Below, piece by piece: positions 1 to 7,849 of a DNA stretch of 64,000 nucleotides. The position numbers and the translations under genes were made by a program. Position 1 is the stretch's first letter. Every line of letters starts with the position of its first letter. Origin of the DNA: Aggregatibacter kilianii (GTDB lineage Bacteria > Pseudomonadota > Gammaproteobacteria > Enterobacterales > Pasteurellaceae); the NCBI RefSeq assembly GCF_003130255.1, contig NZ_NRCN01000001.1, positions 1,606,501 through 1,670,500 on the forward strand. Reading direction: 5' to 3'. The notes beneath the pieces were generated by a model. The model searched no databases, had not been told where the DNA came from, and saw only the letters and a program-made list of their open reading frames with translations.

Positions 1-290
1 ATTTGATTTTTGTTGATCCGCCGACATTCTCCAATTCAAAACGCATGGAAGACAGTTGGGACGTGCAACGGGATCACATTAAATTAATGACGAATTTAAA
101 ACGTATTCTGCGCCCGAATGGCACCATTGTGTTCTCTAACAACAAACGCGGTTTCAAAATGGATTTTGCTAAGTTGGAAGAATTAGGCTTAAGTGCGGTG
201 GAAATTTCTCACAAAACCTTACCGTTGGATTTTGAACGCAATAAGCAAATTCATAATTGTTGGCTGGTGCAAGCAGAGGCACACCGTTAA
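1..290 (+). CDS. rlmL: 23S rRNA methyltransferase RlmL (RlmKL), C-terminal fragment
   Basis: Only the last 95 or so residues are present; the gene starts before the window and the reading frame enters at base 3. The fragment opens with the methyltransferase motif [10 protein letters not shown], and continues with the end of a SAM-dependent fold ([14 protein letters not shown]). This matches the C-terminal RlmK half of the gammaproteobacterial fusion, which makes m7G2069 in 23S rRNA, while the missing N-terminal half makes m2G2445. The gene ends in TAA and faces trhP, with a terminator between them. Confidence 0.9.
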   Translation, partial: LIFVDPPTFSNSKRMEDSWDVQRDHIKLMTNLKRILRPNGTIVFSNNKRGFKMDFAKLEELGLSAVEISHKTLPLDFERNKQIHNCWLVQAEAHR

Positions 291-303
291 TTATTCAAGA
301 GAT

Positions 304-334
304 AAAAAAAGCCCTTCAAGGGGGGGGAAGGGCT
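304..334 (-). terminator. Intrinsic terminator of trhP
   Basis: AGCCCTTC (310-317) pairs with GAAGGGCT (327-334). On the minus strand the hairpin is followed by a run of seven T (complement of 304-310), so it ends the trhP transcript and may also block read-through from rlmL. The loop holds most of a run of eight G at 320-327. Confidence 0.85.
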
Positions 335-420
335 AAGAGTATTTGGAGTCATATTTTTATTAGGGTATGGCGACATTATAGCCATCTTGATTTATATTTC
401 AACAAATCTGTAACAAAAAA

Positions 421-1809
421 TTAACCTTTCTTTTCATGTGGATTACGGGTGTTGGCGTTAACCAAATTACGCATGAGTAACGCATAATCCAAATGAATAT
501 CCAGTGGCACATCTAAAAAGACAAAGTGTCCGTCGCCCAAGGCCGCATCGACCTCGGCATTTTTACGGTTGAGCATTTTGTTGATTTTAAACACGATGTT
601 GCCTTGCGGTGTCATCATTTCCACTTCATCGCCGAGCAAGAATTTGTTCTTAACTGCCACTTCCGCCATACCGAGTTCATTACGTTTACCGGTGAATTCG
701 CCGACAAATTGTTGACGATCGGAAATAGAGTAGCCGTAGTCGTAATTTTGGTATTCATCGTGGGTGTGGCGACGTAGGAAACCTTCAGTATAACCACGGT
801 GGGCAAGGGACTCTAAGGTGTCCATCAAGCTTTCATCAAATGGTTTACCGGCGGCCGCATCGTCAATGGCTTTGCGGTACACTTGGGCGGTACGGGCGCA
901 GTAATAGAAGGATTTGGTACGACCTTCGATCTTTAAGGAATGTACGCCAAGTGCGGTGAGTTTTTCCACATGTTGCACCGCGCGTAAATCTTTTGAGTTC
1001 ATGAAGTAAGTGCCATGCTCGTCTTCAAAGGCGGTCATTTGCTCGTCAGGATTTTGCGCTTCGGTGTAAAGGAAAACTTTATCGGTCACTGCGCCTTCGC
1101 CCAAGGTTGGGGCGACGTTTTTCACTTCAATCTGTTGGCTTGGATCAACTTTCGGCACGATATTGCCTACGTCATCCACTTTGCCTTCTTCCATTTTGTA
1201 TTCCCAGCGGCAGGCGTTAGTGCAGGTGCCTTGGTTTGGATCGCGTTTATTGATGTAACCGGAAAGTAGGCAACGGCCGGAATAGGCCATGCAAAGTGCG
1301 CCATGTACGAAAATTTCCAGTTCAATATCCGGCACTTGTTGACGGATTTCGGCGATTTCATCAAGGGAAAGTTCGCGAGATAAAATCACGCGGGTCAATC
1401 CCATTTGTTTCCAGAATTTCACAGTTGCCCAGTTCACCGCATTGGCTTGTACGGAAAGGTGAATATCAATGTCAGGGAAGTGTTCACGTACCAGCATAAT
1501 CAAACCGGGATCGGACATGATCAGCGCATCCGGGCCCATGTCGATAACCGGTTGTAGATCTTTAATAAAGGTTTTGAGTTTGGAATTGTGCGGTGCAATG
1601 TTCACCACGACATAGAACTTTTTGCCGAGCGCATGGGCTTCATCAATGCCGATTTTTAAATTGGCGTGATTAAATTCATTATTGCGTACGCGTAAGCTGT
1701 AACGCGGTTGACCGGCATACACGGCGTCTGCGCCATAAGCAAAGGCATAACGCATATTTTTTAAGGAGCCGGCAGGGGAAAGTAATTCGGGTTTAAATAG
1801 GGTTGTCAT
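421..1809 (-). CDS. trhP: tRNA hydroxylation protein TrhP (YegQ), peptidase U32 family
   Basis: A 462-residue U32-family protein, the usual length for YegQ/TrhP. It opens with the family signature KPELLSPAGSLKNMRYA and carries the four clustered cysteines C173, C180, C196 and C200 (in VHGALCMAYSGRCLLSG and GTCTNACRWEY). Related U32 proteins use such cysteines to hold an iron-sulfur cluster. In E. coli TrhP helps make 5-hydroxyuridine at position 34 of tRNAs, using prephenate-derived chemistry, as a step towards cmo5U. cmoB, which acts later in the same modification, lies at 38949-39914. The gene is monocistronic, with its own terminator at 304-334. The RlhA paralogue is longer, so TrhP is the better fit. 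Confidence 0.9.
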   Translation of the reverse strand: MTTLFKPELLSPAGSLKNMRYAFAYGADAVYAGQPRYSLRVRNNEFNHANLKIGIDEAHALGKKFYVVVNIAPHNSKLKTFIKDLQPVIDMGPDALIMSDPGLIMLVREHFPDIDIHLSVQANAVNWATVKFWKQMGLTRVILSRELSLDEIAEIRQQVPDIELEIFVHGALCMAYSGRCLLSGYINKRDPNQGTCTNACRWEYKMEEGKVDDVGNIVPKVDPSQQIEVKNVAPTLGEGAVTDKVFLYTEAQNPDEQMTAFEDEHGTYFMNSKDLRAVQHVEKLTALGVHSLKIEGRTKSFYYCARTAQVYRKAIDDAAAGKPFDESLMDTLESLAHRGYTEGFLRRHTHDEYQNYDYGYSISDRQQFVGEFTGKRNELGMAEVAVKNKFLLGDEVEMMTPQGNIVFKINKMLNRKNAEVDAALGDGHFVFLDVPLDIHLDYALLMRNLVNANTRNPHEKKG

Positions 1810-1959
1810 AATGGTCTCTTGGTCTGATGTCAGGTCAGGAATTTGCGCAAGGCAAATGGAATAAAGACGGCTATTTTAGGCGGATTTTGCTTTTTGTAAA
1901 GCAAAAGTGCGGTCTGAAAAAATAACGTTTTTCGATTTTCATATACAAATATTTTAGAT

Positions 1960-1992
1960 GATAATGAATTTCATTTGGTGCAGGCGTATAAT
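1960..1992 (+). promoter_or_regulatory. Fur-like operator and -10 box upstream of the cupin gene
   Basis: GATAATGAATTTCATTTGG at 1960-1978 matches the 19-bp Fur consensus GATAATGATAATCATTATC at 13 positions by my count. A perfect TATAAT follows at 1987-1992. The Fur-like box would cover the -35 region, the geometry of an iron-repressed promoter. Binding is inferred from sequence only. Confidence 0.5.
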
Positions 1993-2057
1993 GGCTTAGC
2001 TACTACTTAATAGGGTGGGGCGAATTCTGATTTGACGACTTAAAAAGGAGAATAAGT

Positions 2058-2396
2058 ATGTTAAAAAATATTGAAAAGGCGACCGTTCTTAAACTTAATG
2101 ATCTTTTGACATATCAGGATGGTCAGGTAATCAGTAAAACATTCTCACAAAATCCGGCCGTAGGATTAACCATGTTTTGTTTACCGAAAGGAGAAGAAAT
2201 TAGCGCGCATAAATCTCGTGGTGACGCCCTTGTCACGATGTTGGAAGGTAAAGCCCGCATTACCATCGATAAAACCGATTATGAAGTAAATGGCGGTGAG
2301 AGTATTGTGCTTCCGGCAGATGTTCCTCATGCATTATATGCTTTGGAAAATTTCAAAATGTTTTTAACAGTAGTTTTCCCAAAAGAGGGAAGATAG
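2058..2396 (+). CDS. Small single-domain cupin protein
   Basis: A 112-residue single cupin barrel preceded by a strong ribosome binding site (AAAAGGAG at 2043-2050). The barrel shows the typical G-rich turns (MLEGKARITI, VNGGESIVLPADVPHAL). Candidate metal ligands are H51 and H91. The second histidine of cupin motif 1 is a serine here (HKS), so the metal site is atypical. Substrate is unknown; such proteins range from sugar or oxalate binding to redox sensing. The gene stands alone between a Fur-like promoter and its own terminator, which hints at an iron-dependent role, but that is inference. Confidence 0.8.
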   Translation: MLKNIEKATVLKLNDLLTYQDGQVISKTFSQNPAVGLTMFCLPKGEEISAHKSRGDALVTMLEGKARITIDKTDYEVNGGESIVLPADVPHALYALENFKMFLTVVFPKEGR

Positions 2397-2407
2397 TGGG
2401 GGAAACA

Positions 2408-2430
2408 GGCACTTGAAAAAGTGCCTTTTT
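2408..2430 (+). terminator. Intrinsic terminator of the cupin gene
   Basis: GGCACTT (2408-2414), loop GAAA, AAGTGCC (2419-2425), then TTTTT. A tight seven-pair stem with a four-base loop directly after the stop codon. Confidence 0.9.
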
Positions 2431-2614
2431 ATTGTCACGAATAAACGGTGGATTGATTGTCCTGTGATTTGTATTTAGGTTTGAAACAATCTCTTCGTTT
2501 TAGCAGAAAATAAAAAAGGAAGATTTACAAAATAAACCTAATGATATTCTGTATACGATAAGAATATGAGGATTATTGTGAGTAAGAATAAAACAGTTTG
2601 ATATTTAAGAAAAT

Positions 2615-2691
2615 TGGCGGAACGGACGGGACTCGAACCCGCGACCCCCTGCGTGACAGGCAGGTATTCTAACCAGCTGAACTACCGCTCC
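2615..2691 (-). tRNA. tRNA-Asp (GTC), downstream copy
   Basis: A 77-base cloverleaf on the minus strand including the encoded CCA. The anticodon loop reads CCTGTCACG on the RNA strand (anticodon GTC) and the T arm holds GGTTCGAGTCC. The acceptor stem is GGAGCGG/CCGTTCC with discriminator G. It lies 22 bases from a second tRNA-Asp and downstream of dnaQ on the same strand, as aspV follows dnaQ in E. coli. Confidence 0.97.
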
Positions 2692-2713
2692 GAATTAGAA
2701 TTGAGATAAAAAT

Positions 2714-2790
2714 TGGCGGAATGGACGGGACTCGAACCCGCGACCCCCTGCGTGACAGGCAGGTATTCTAACCAGCTGAACTACCACTCC
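2714..2790 (-). tRNA. tRNA-Asp (GTC), upstream copy
   Basis: Same 77-base tRNA-Asp as the neighbouring copy, with encoded CCA and anticodon GTC. It differs only in acceptor pair 5-68, which is U-A here and C-G in the other copy, so the stem is preserved. It begins 94 bases after the dnaQ stop on the same strand and may be processed from a dnaQ read-through transcript. Confidence 0.97.
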
Positions 2791-2884
2791 GCACAGGTGA
2801 GGTGCATAATAATGGCGTAGGGGGATTCCGTCAACTTTTTTTTTGTTTTTTTCGGTTACTTGTTTAATCGGTGAACGATTATTT

Positions 2885-3649
2885 TTACTGCAAGGTTTCC
2901 TCTTTTGTACGGCGATCCCACAGACAATTTTCTTTGCTTTTTTTGTTAATTAATTTGAGATATTCCAAATGGGCTTCCAGTTCTTCTTCTGTCGGTGTTA
3001 GCAAGCGTAAATTACGCGAAAAAGTCACCGCACTTTTTAGCTGATGATGAGTTACCGCTTGTTGAATCACGTCCTGCTCGCTTTCATCGAATAAACTGGT
3101 TTGCCCGCCGGTCATGGCAAGGTAAACGTCTGCTAAAATTTCCGCATCTAGCAACGCCCCGTGCAAGGTGCGTTTACTGTTATCAATATCTAAGCGGGAA
3201 CATAAAGCATCCAAATTATTCTTCTTGCCGGGATACATTTGGCGCGCCATCACCAAGGTGTCGGTAACCGTACAAATATCGTTGGTTTTTATCGGCAAAT
3301 TCAGCTTGCGAAATTCATAATCCATAAAGCCCACATCGAAGGGCGCATTATGGATCAATAACTCGGCACCTTTGATGTATTCAATAAATTCATTCGCTAT
3401 TTGGCTAAAATCCGGTTTGTCCGCCAACATTTCATCAGTAATGCCGTGAACTTTAATGGCCTCGGGATCGACCGATCGATCAGGTTTAATATAAATGTGA
3501 AAATTATTGCCGGTATAACGACGGTTAATTAGTTCTACCGCGCCGATTTCAATAATGCAGTGGCCTTCATAGTGGGCGCCTAATTGATTCATACCGGTGG
3601 TTTCCGTATCCAGTACGATTTGACGATTCTGATGGGTTTGAATACTCAT
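2885..3649 (-). CDS. dnaQ: DNA polymerase III epsilon subunit (3'-5' proofreading exonuclease)
   Basis: A 254-residue DEDDh exonuclease that proofreads for the replicative polymerase. Exo I is DTETTG near the N-terminus, Exo II is [14 protein letters not shown], and Exo III is [17 protein letters not shown] canonical beta-clamp binding motif, QTSLF, follows the nuclease domain, where E. coli has the weaker QTSMAF. The C-terminal tail should bind the alpha subunit. I chose the ATG at 3649, which gives [19 protein letters not shown] as in homologues, over an in-frame TTG at 3670. It is divergent from rnhA with 67 bases between, the arrangement known from enterobacteria. Confidence 0.96.
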   Translation of the reverse strand: MSIQTHQNRQIVLDTETTGMNQLGAHYEGHCIIEIGAVELINRRYTGNNFHIYIKPDRSVDPEAIKVHGITDEMLADKPDFSQIANEFIEYIKGAELLIHNAPFDVGFMDYEFRKLNLPIKTNDICTVTDTLVMARQMYPGKKNNLDALCSRLDIDNSKRTLHGALLDAEILADVYLAMTGGQTSLFDESEQDVIQQAVTHHQLKSAVTFSRNLRLLTPTEEELEAHLEYLKLINKKSKENCLWDRRTKEETLQ

Positions 3650-3716
3650 AACTTCACTTTTTATCCGCAAAAATTTCGGGTATTATCGCTTCATTTGCAA
3701 TAAATTAGTAGTCAAT

Positions 3717-4181
3717 ATGCGTAAACAAATCGAAATTTTTACCGACGGATCCTGCCTTGGAAACCCAGGCGCCGGAGGTATTGGCGTTCTGCTTCGTTAC
3801 AAACAACATGAAAAAAGCCTCTCAAAAGGTTATTTCCTCACCACCAATAATCGCATGGAATTATTAGCCGTCATCGAAGCGTTAAATAGCCTCAAAGAGC
3901 CTTGCGACATCCATTTATACAGCGATAGCCAATACATGAAAAACGGCATCACGCAATGGATTTTCAATTGGAAAAAAAACAATTGGAAAGCCAGTAGTGG
4001 CAAGCCGGTAAAAAACCAAGATTTATGGATAGCATTAGACCAAGCTATCGCCCGTCATAAGGTTGATTGGCGCTGGGTTAAAGGACACGCCGGGCACCGT
4101 GAAAATGAAATCTGCGACCAGTTGGCAAAACAAGGCGCGGAGAACCCGACATTGCATGATGAAGGGTACCAAGGGGAGTAA
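3717..4181 (+). CDS. rnhA: Ribonuclease HI
   Basis: A 154-residue enzyme, standard length for bacterial RNase HI, which cleaves the RNA strand of RNA-DNA hybrids and removes R-loops and primers. The four acidic active-site residues fall at the same numbers as in E. coli: D10 ([11 protein letters not shown]), E48 (NNRMELLA), D70 (LYSDSQY) and D134 (NEICDQLA), with H124 in VKGHAGH. The basic W-rich handle ([12 protein letters not shown]) is intact. It faces the citrate operon and ends before a shared hairpin terminator. Confidence 0.97.
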   Translation: MRKQIEIFTDGSCLGNPGAGGIGVLLRYKQHEKSLSKGYFLTTNNRMELLAVIEALNSLKEPCDIHLYSDSQYMKNGITQWIFNWKKNNWKASSGKPVKNQDLWIALDQAIARHKVDWRWVKGHAGHRENEICDQLAKQGAENPTLHDEGYQGE

Positions 4182-4281
4182 ATTTTTTAATGGTGGGAGC
4201 GAATAGTAGAAAATAAACGATTTTTTAACCGCACTTTTTCCGCAAGATCGAACCGATTCGTTTTTTTGTATTCAACATGAA

Positions 4282-4303
4282 AAAGGGTGCCTAAGCACCC
4301 TTT
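4282..4303. terminator. Bidirectional terminator between rnhA and citT
   Basis: AAAGGGTGC (4282-4290), loop CTAA, GCACCCTTT (4295-4303). T-rich or A-rich flanks on both sides make it usable by rnhA from the left and by the citrate operon from the right. An uptake signal lies nearby at 4228-4236. Confidence 0.85.
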
Positions 4304-4322
4304 GTTATTATTGCGGAGATGG

Positions 4323-5765
4323 TTAATTTAACCAACCTGCACTCATTAAGAAGTTCCACCATGTCATACCGATGGTGAGGTGGACGATGAGACTGCCGAA
4401 GGCAATGATGGCACCGGCTGTCCACCAAGATTTGATGTCGTTATAACCCGCACCAAAGGCAATTGGGCCCGGGCCGCCACCGTAGTGAGTGACAGATCCG
4501 CCGTAGGAGTTGGCGAATAATAAGCCGAGGGCAAGCAGTTGGGCCGGTGCGCCGGCAACATGGCCGACGGTGGCGAATACCGGTACCATGGCAGCAACGT
4601 AGGCACCGCCTGAAGCGAACAAGTAACGCACAGCCACACTTAAGGTGAGAATCACGATTAATGCAAGCGTGCCCTGACCTTCAAATTGTAGAATCGCTTT
4701 TAAGGATTCCGCAAGCCATTCAAAGAATTTGGCTTTTTCAAGCAAACCTGACATCCCGATGATACCGCCGTACCAAATTAAGGTGTTCCAACCGCCTTTG
4801 TTTTTCAAAATGTCATCCCAAGACACGATGCTTAGCACAATACAGCACACCATCACGATTAACGCAACGATGGTGGCATTCAGGTTAAGTGCAGAAGAGA
4901 AGATCCAACCGAATAAGGCAATGATAAATAGCACGATCAAGGCTTTTTCACGGTAAGACATCGGGCCTAATTCTTCCAAACCTTTACGGGCAATTTCTTT
5001 GTTATCCACTTCTTTCATTTCCGGCGGAGAAACCCAGTAGCAGATTAACGGAATTAAGAATAAACAGAGTAAACCCGGCACGGATGCGGCTAAGAACCAG
5101 TGTAACCAGTCGATATTGAAACCTAAAATCGGCGCCATTAAAGAAAGTGCAAGGGCGTTTGGCGCCATGGCGGTTAAGAAAATATAGGATGTAGTTTTAA
5201 CCACCATGTACACGTTCATCATTAAATAACGACCGGCTTTTTTCGGACTTTTTTCAGGTTCTGAACCTAGCGCTACCGCCACACTGTTAATGATTGGGAA
5301 TATGATACCGCCTGAACGCGCTGTATTAGACGGCGTTGCAGGTGAGAGCAGTAAATCCAAGAACATGGTTACATAACCAAGTCGCAGGGTAGTGCTACCC
5401 ATGGCGCCAATCATGTGATAGGCAATACGTTTACCTAACCCTGTAATCACAAAGGCGGAACTCAGTGTGAAGGCAGTGAAGATCAGCCAAGTCGTACCGG
5501 ATTTGTAGCCGCTGAGGATGTCACCGGCTTTCAGAAATTCTTTGGCGCCTTCGGTATTACCGATAATCGCACCGGAAACCGCAACTGCCGCCAGCAAAAT
5601 CACCGGTTCGCCGTAAGGTTTTAATACCAAACCCACAATGGTGGCGATATAAACCCCGAGTAAACGCCAAGCAATCAGAGAAAGTCCCTCCGGTGCCGGT
5701 AGTAGGAATGTGATGAGTGGAATCACCACTAAAATACCTAGTTTTGCATTTTTAGATAGTGCCAT
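4323..5765 (-). CDS. citT: Citrate transporter of the DASS family (CitT type)
   Basis: A 480-residue polytopic inner membrane protein with about 12 hydrophobic segments. It belongs to the divalent anion:sodium symporter family: the segment SPATPSNTARSGGIIFP carries the family's SNT anion and sodium site, and a second re-entrant motif appears near the C-terminus (SYGGSVTHYGGGPGPIAF). It is the last gene of the citrate lyase operon, with a single base between it and citXG. That context supports citrate import in exchange for succinate, as in E. coli CitT. Substrate choice (citrate, tartrate or succinate) cannot be read from the sequence alone. Confidence 0.85.
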   Translation of the reverse strand: MALSKNAKLGILVVIPLITFLLPAPEGLSLIAWRLLGVYIATIVGLVLKPYGEPVILLAAVAVSGAIIGNTEGAKEFLKAGDILSGYKSGTTWLIFTAFTLSSAFVITGLGKRIAYHMIGAMGSTTLRLGYVTMFLDLLLSPATPSNTARSGGIIFPIINSVAVALGSEPEKSPKKAGRYLMMNVYMVVKTTSYIFLTAMAPNALALSLMAPILGFNIDWLHWFLAASVPGLLCLFLIPLICYWVSPPEMKEVDNKEIARKGLEELGPMSYREKALIVLFIIALFGWIFSSALNLNATIVALIVMVCCIVLSIVSWDDILKNKGGWNTLIWYGGIIGMSGLLEKAKFFEWLAESLKAILQFEGQGTLALIVILTLSVAVRYLFASGGAYVAAMVPVFATVGHVAGAPAQLLALGLLFANSYGGSVTHYGGGPGPIAFGAGYNDIKSWWTAGAIIAFGSLIVHLTIGMTWWNFLMSAGWLN

Positions 5766-5766
5766 T

Positions 5767-7164
5767 TTAATTACCTCTTAATGATAAAAAGAAAATCGCC
5801 AGTGCCAATAAATCGGCACTACCACCTGAACTTAAATTACGTTCAATGCAGGCAGCATCAAATTTCATTAATGCCCGTGTCAGTATTGCTTTATCCAACA
5901 CGGCATGTTGATCTGCAAGCAGATCTTGAGCTGTTTGCCGTATAAAATGTAACCCGTCCAAACCGCCGCGGTGAACTACGTTGGTATCAGGATTGGTTGC
6001 CATTAAATGCAACAACAGAATCAGTAAACGATGTTCCCGCTCCAACAGATGATACTCATCAAATTGTGGTAACAAAGTTTGAATTAGGTTAAAACCACTT
6101 TCCGCTTCACCACGGGCGCCGGTTAAACCGTATTTTCGGAATAAGCGCACACCGGCTGTGACCGGCAAATGGTCGGGATAATGTTTCAGTTCGTCGGTGA
6201 GGCCTTGAGCAAATTGGGCGACAAGTGAGCAGATTAATTTAATATCAAAATCGACCGCACTTTGCGCCACCTCTTGCCGTATCAATAAACGTCCAATCGC
6301 CGTGCACACCAAACCGAAGGAAAAAATAGCCCCTTTATGGGTGTTAACGCCATGGGTGGCCTTAAACATCGCCTTTTCTGCCAACAGACCAAGAGGGCGA
6401 ACCTCCGCTAAGATTTGTTTTTCAGGCAAATGGGCGGTGGTCATGCCTTTGAGTACGAATTGCGTAAAAAAAGGGCGTAAACTGACTGCACTTTGCTCAA
6501 AGGTATGTAGGTTCATGTCCTTGTGCGAACCGTTGTTGACGGTATCCACCAAACCCGGTTTCGGCGATAATCGTGCTTCTTGCACCAACGCCGAATAAAC
6601 CTGCTCACCGATGTATTCCGCCACAGCATGGCGTTGGGCGCGGGATTGCATTTCCGCCACAATTTCATCAACGGCGTGTTTACGGGTTCTGGCACAGATT
6701 TTTGCTTCATTGCCACACACTAGGCAGGCTCTTGGCGGAAGAGCAAAATCTGCGCGGCTCAGCAGATTACCTTTTGCATCGAACACATCCAAATCCCATA
6801 ACCGGGCAAGAGGTATGCTTTCCTCCAATTCGATCGTTGCCGCTTTCAGCGCACGACCATCAATCGGCAACACAAAAAACGCCTCATGTCCCGTTACTAA
6901 CGGACGAATAATTTCCTTTGTGGGCGTGATGTGCAACTGCATAAAAAGTGCGGTTAGATTTTCCAATGTTTTTGTAAATACATAATCCAACAGGGCATTT
7001 TTCTTCACCCCGCCCACCGCCGTTAGGGTGACGCAAAGCAAGGTTTGCCCATATTGGGTTAACAGCTGTTGCTGCAAACTAGCTCGTTCCTCTCGGGCAT
7101 TAAGCAATACCTCAAGTGAAATTTCTGAACCTTCAGTGGAGAATGTCGTAAAAAAATACTGCAA
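5767..7164 (-). CDS. citXG: Fused CitX-CitG, prosthetic group transferase and synthase for citrate lyase
   Basis: A 465-residue two-domain protein. Residues 1 to about 170 resemble CitX, which transfers the phosphoribosyl-dephospho-CoA group onto the CitD acyl carrier. Residues about 185 to 465 resemble CitG, which makes 2'-(5''-triphosphoribosyl)-3'-dephospho-CoA from ATP and dephospho-CoA; the motifs GLVDTVNNGSHKDMN and THGVNTHKGAIFSFG are characteristic. In enterobacteria these are often two genes; the fusion is known from Haemophilus. It lies directly upstream of citT. An uptake signal sits at 6946-6954 in the domain 1 region. Confidence 0.93.
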   Translation of the reverse strand: MQYFFTTFSTEGSEISLEVLLNAREERASLQQQLLTQYGQTLLCVTLTAVGGVKKNALLDYVFTKTLENLTALFMQLHITPTKEIIRPLVTGHEAFFVLPIDGRALKAATIELEESIPLARLWDLDVFDAKGNLLSRADFALPPRACLVCGNEAKICARTRKHAVDEIVAEMQSRAQRHAVAEYIGEQVYSALVQEARLSPKPGLVDTVNNGSHKDMNLHTFEQSAVSLRPFFTQFVLKGMTTAHLPEKQILAEVRPLGLLAEKAMFKATHGVNTHKGAIFSFGLVCTAIGRLLIRQEVAQSAVDFDIKLICSLVAQFAQGLTDELKHYPDHLPVTAGVRLFRKYGLTGARGEAESGFNLIQTLLPQFDEYHLLEREHRLLILLLHLMATNPDTNVVHRGGLDGLHFIRQTAQDLLADQHAVLDKAILTRALMKFDAACIERNLSSGGSADLLALAIFFLSLRGN

Positions 7165-7181
7165 GATTTAATCACTCTTTA

Positions 7182-7712
7182 TTAGTCTTTTGTTATAGCA
7201 ATATCTGATAGGGTGATAAGACATCCTTTATCTTTATGATATATATCACTTATTATTCCTTGCATTTCAATTTCCTGATGTTTTTCAATTCGTTCTTTTG
7301 CCCATTCATAATAAACGTTGCCATGTTCACGTCCAATATCACTGAAAACATAAATATCTTTTGCAAGTTTGGTTAAAAGCAATGCTCTTTTTTGGAGCTC
7401 CATTTCTTCTATATATTTACTAGGATCAGGAAAAAGACCATAGTAGCGGGTGATAAATAAGAATTCAGGAGAGTTAAATCCTACAGGCGTTCCTTTAACC
7501 GTAGTTAGACCTGTAATATAGTCGTCCTTGTTACCCGAACAGATCTTCTGAGGAACTGCATCAATAACTCCTTTAGTTCCATATTTCATTTGGTCAAGCC
7601 CAATGGTTGCTGTTCTCAATTTAGCTCTAGTACTATCTATCGATCGAGCGATATCATTTGCTGAACAAGCCGCTAAGGAGAGCATTGCTATCGCTAAAAT
7701 TAGTTTTCTCAT
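7182..7712 (-). CDS. Unknown lipoprotein inserted in the citrate operon
   Basis: I do not recognise this gene. From the ATG at 7712 (ribosome binding site AAAAGGAAT just upstream) it encodes 176 residues with a lipoprotein signal, MRKLILAIAMLSLAAC, so C16 should be lipidated. The mature part has few hydrophobic stretches, two further cysteines (in PQKICSGNK and KDKGCLIT) and a charged, probably helical middle (YIEEMELQKRALLLTKLAKD). It lies on the same strand between citF and citXG, where no lipoprotein belongs in known citrate clusters. It is more AT-rich than its neighbours, has 137 bases of its own leader and contains no uptake signal, all consistent with later insertion. Confidence 0.8.
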   Translation of the reverse strand: MRKLILAIAMLSLAACSANDIARSIDSTRAKLRTATIGLDQMKYGTKGVIDAVPQKICSGNKDDYITGLTTVKGTPVGFNSPEFLFITRYYGLFPDPSKYIEEMELQKRALLLTKLAKDIYVFSDIGREHGNVYYEWAKERIEKHQEIEMQGIISDIYHKDKGCLITLSDIAITKD

Positions 7713-7849
7713 AGTAATTCCTTTTATTTTAGTGGGTTTCATTACTCGCTGCCTTTTAGGAATTGAGTTTGTAGGGGATTTTTGAATATTCAAACAATCA
7801 AGTCGATAGTTCAAAAATTCCCATTAAGCAAGTTCAATTGATAAAAGCG

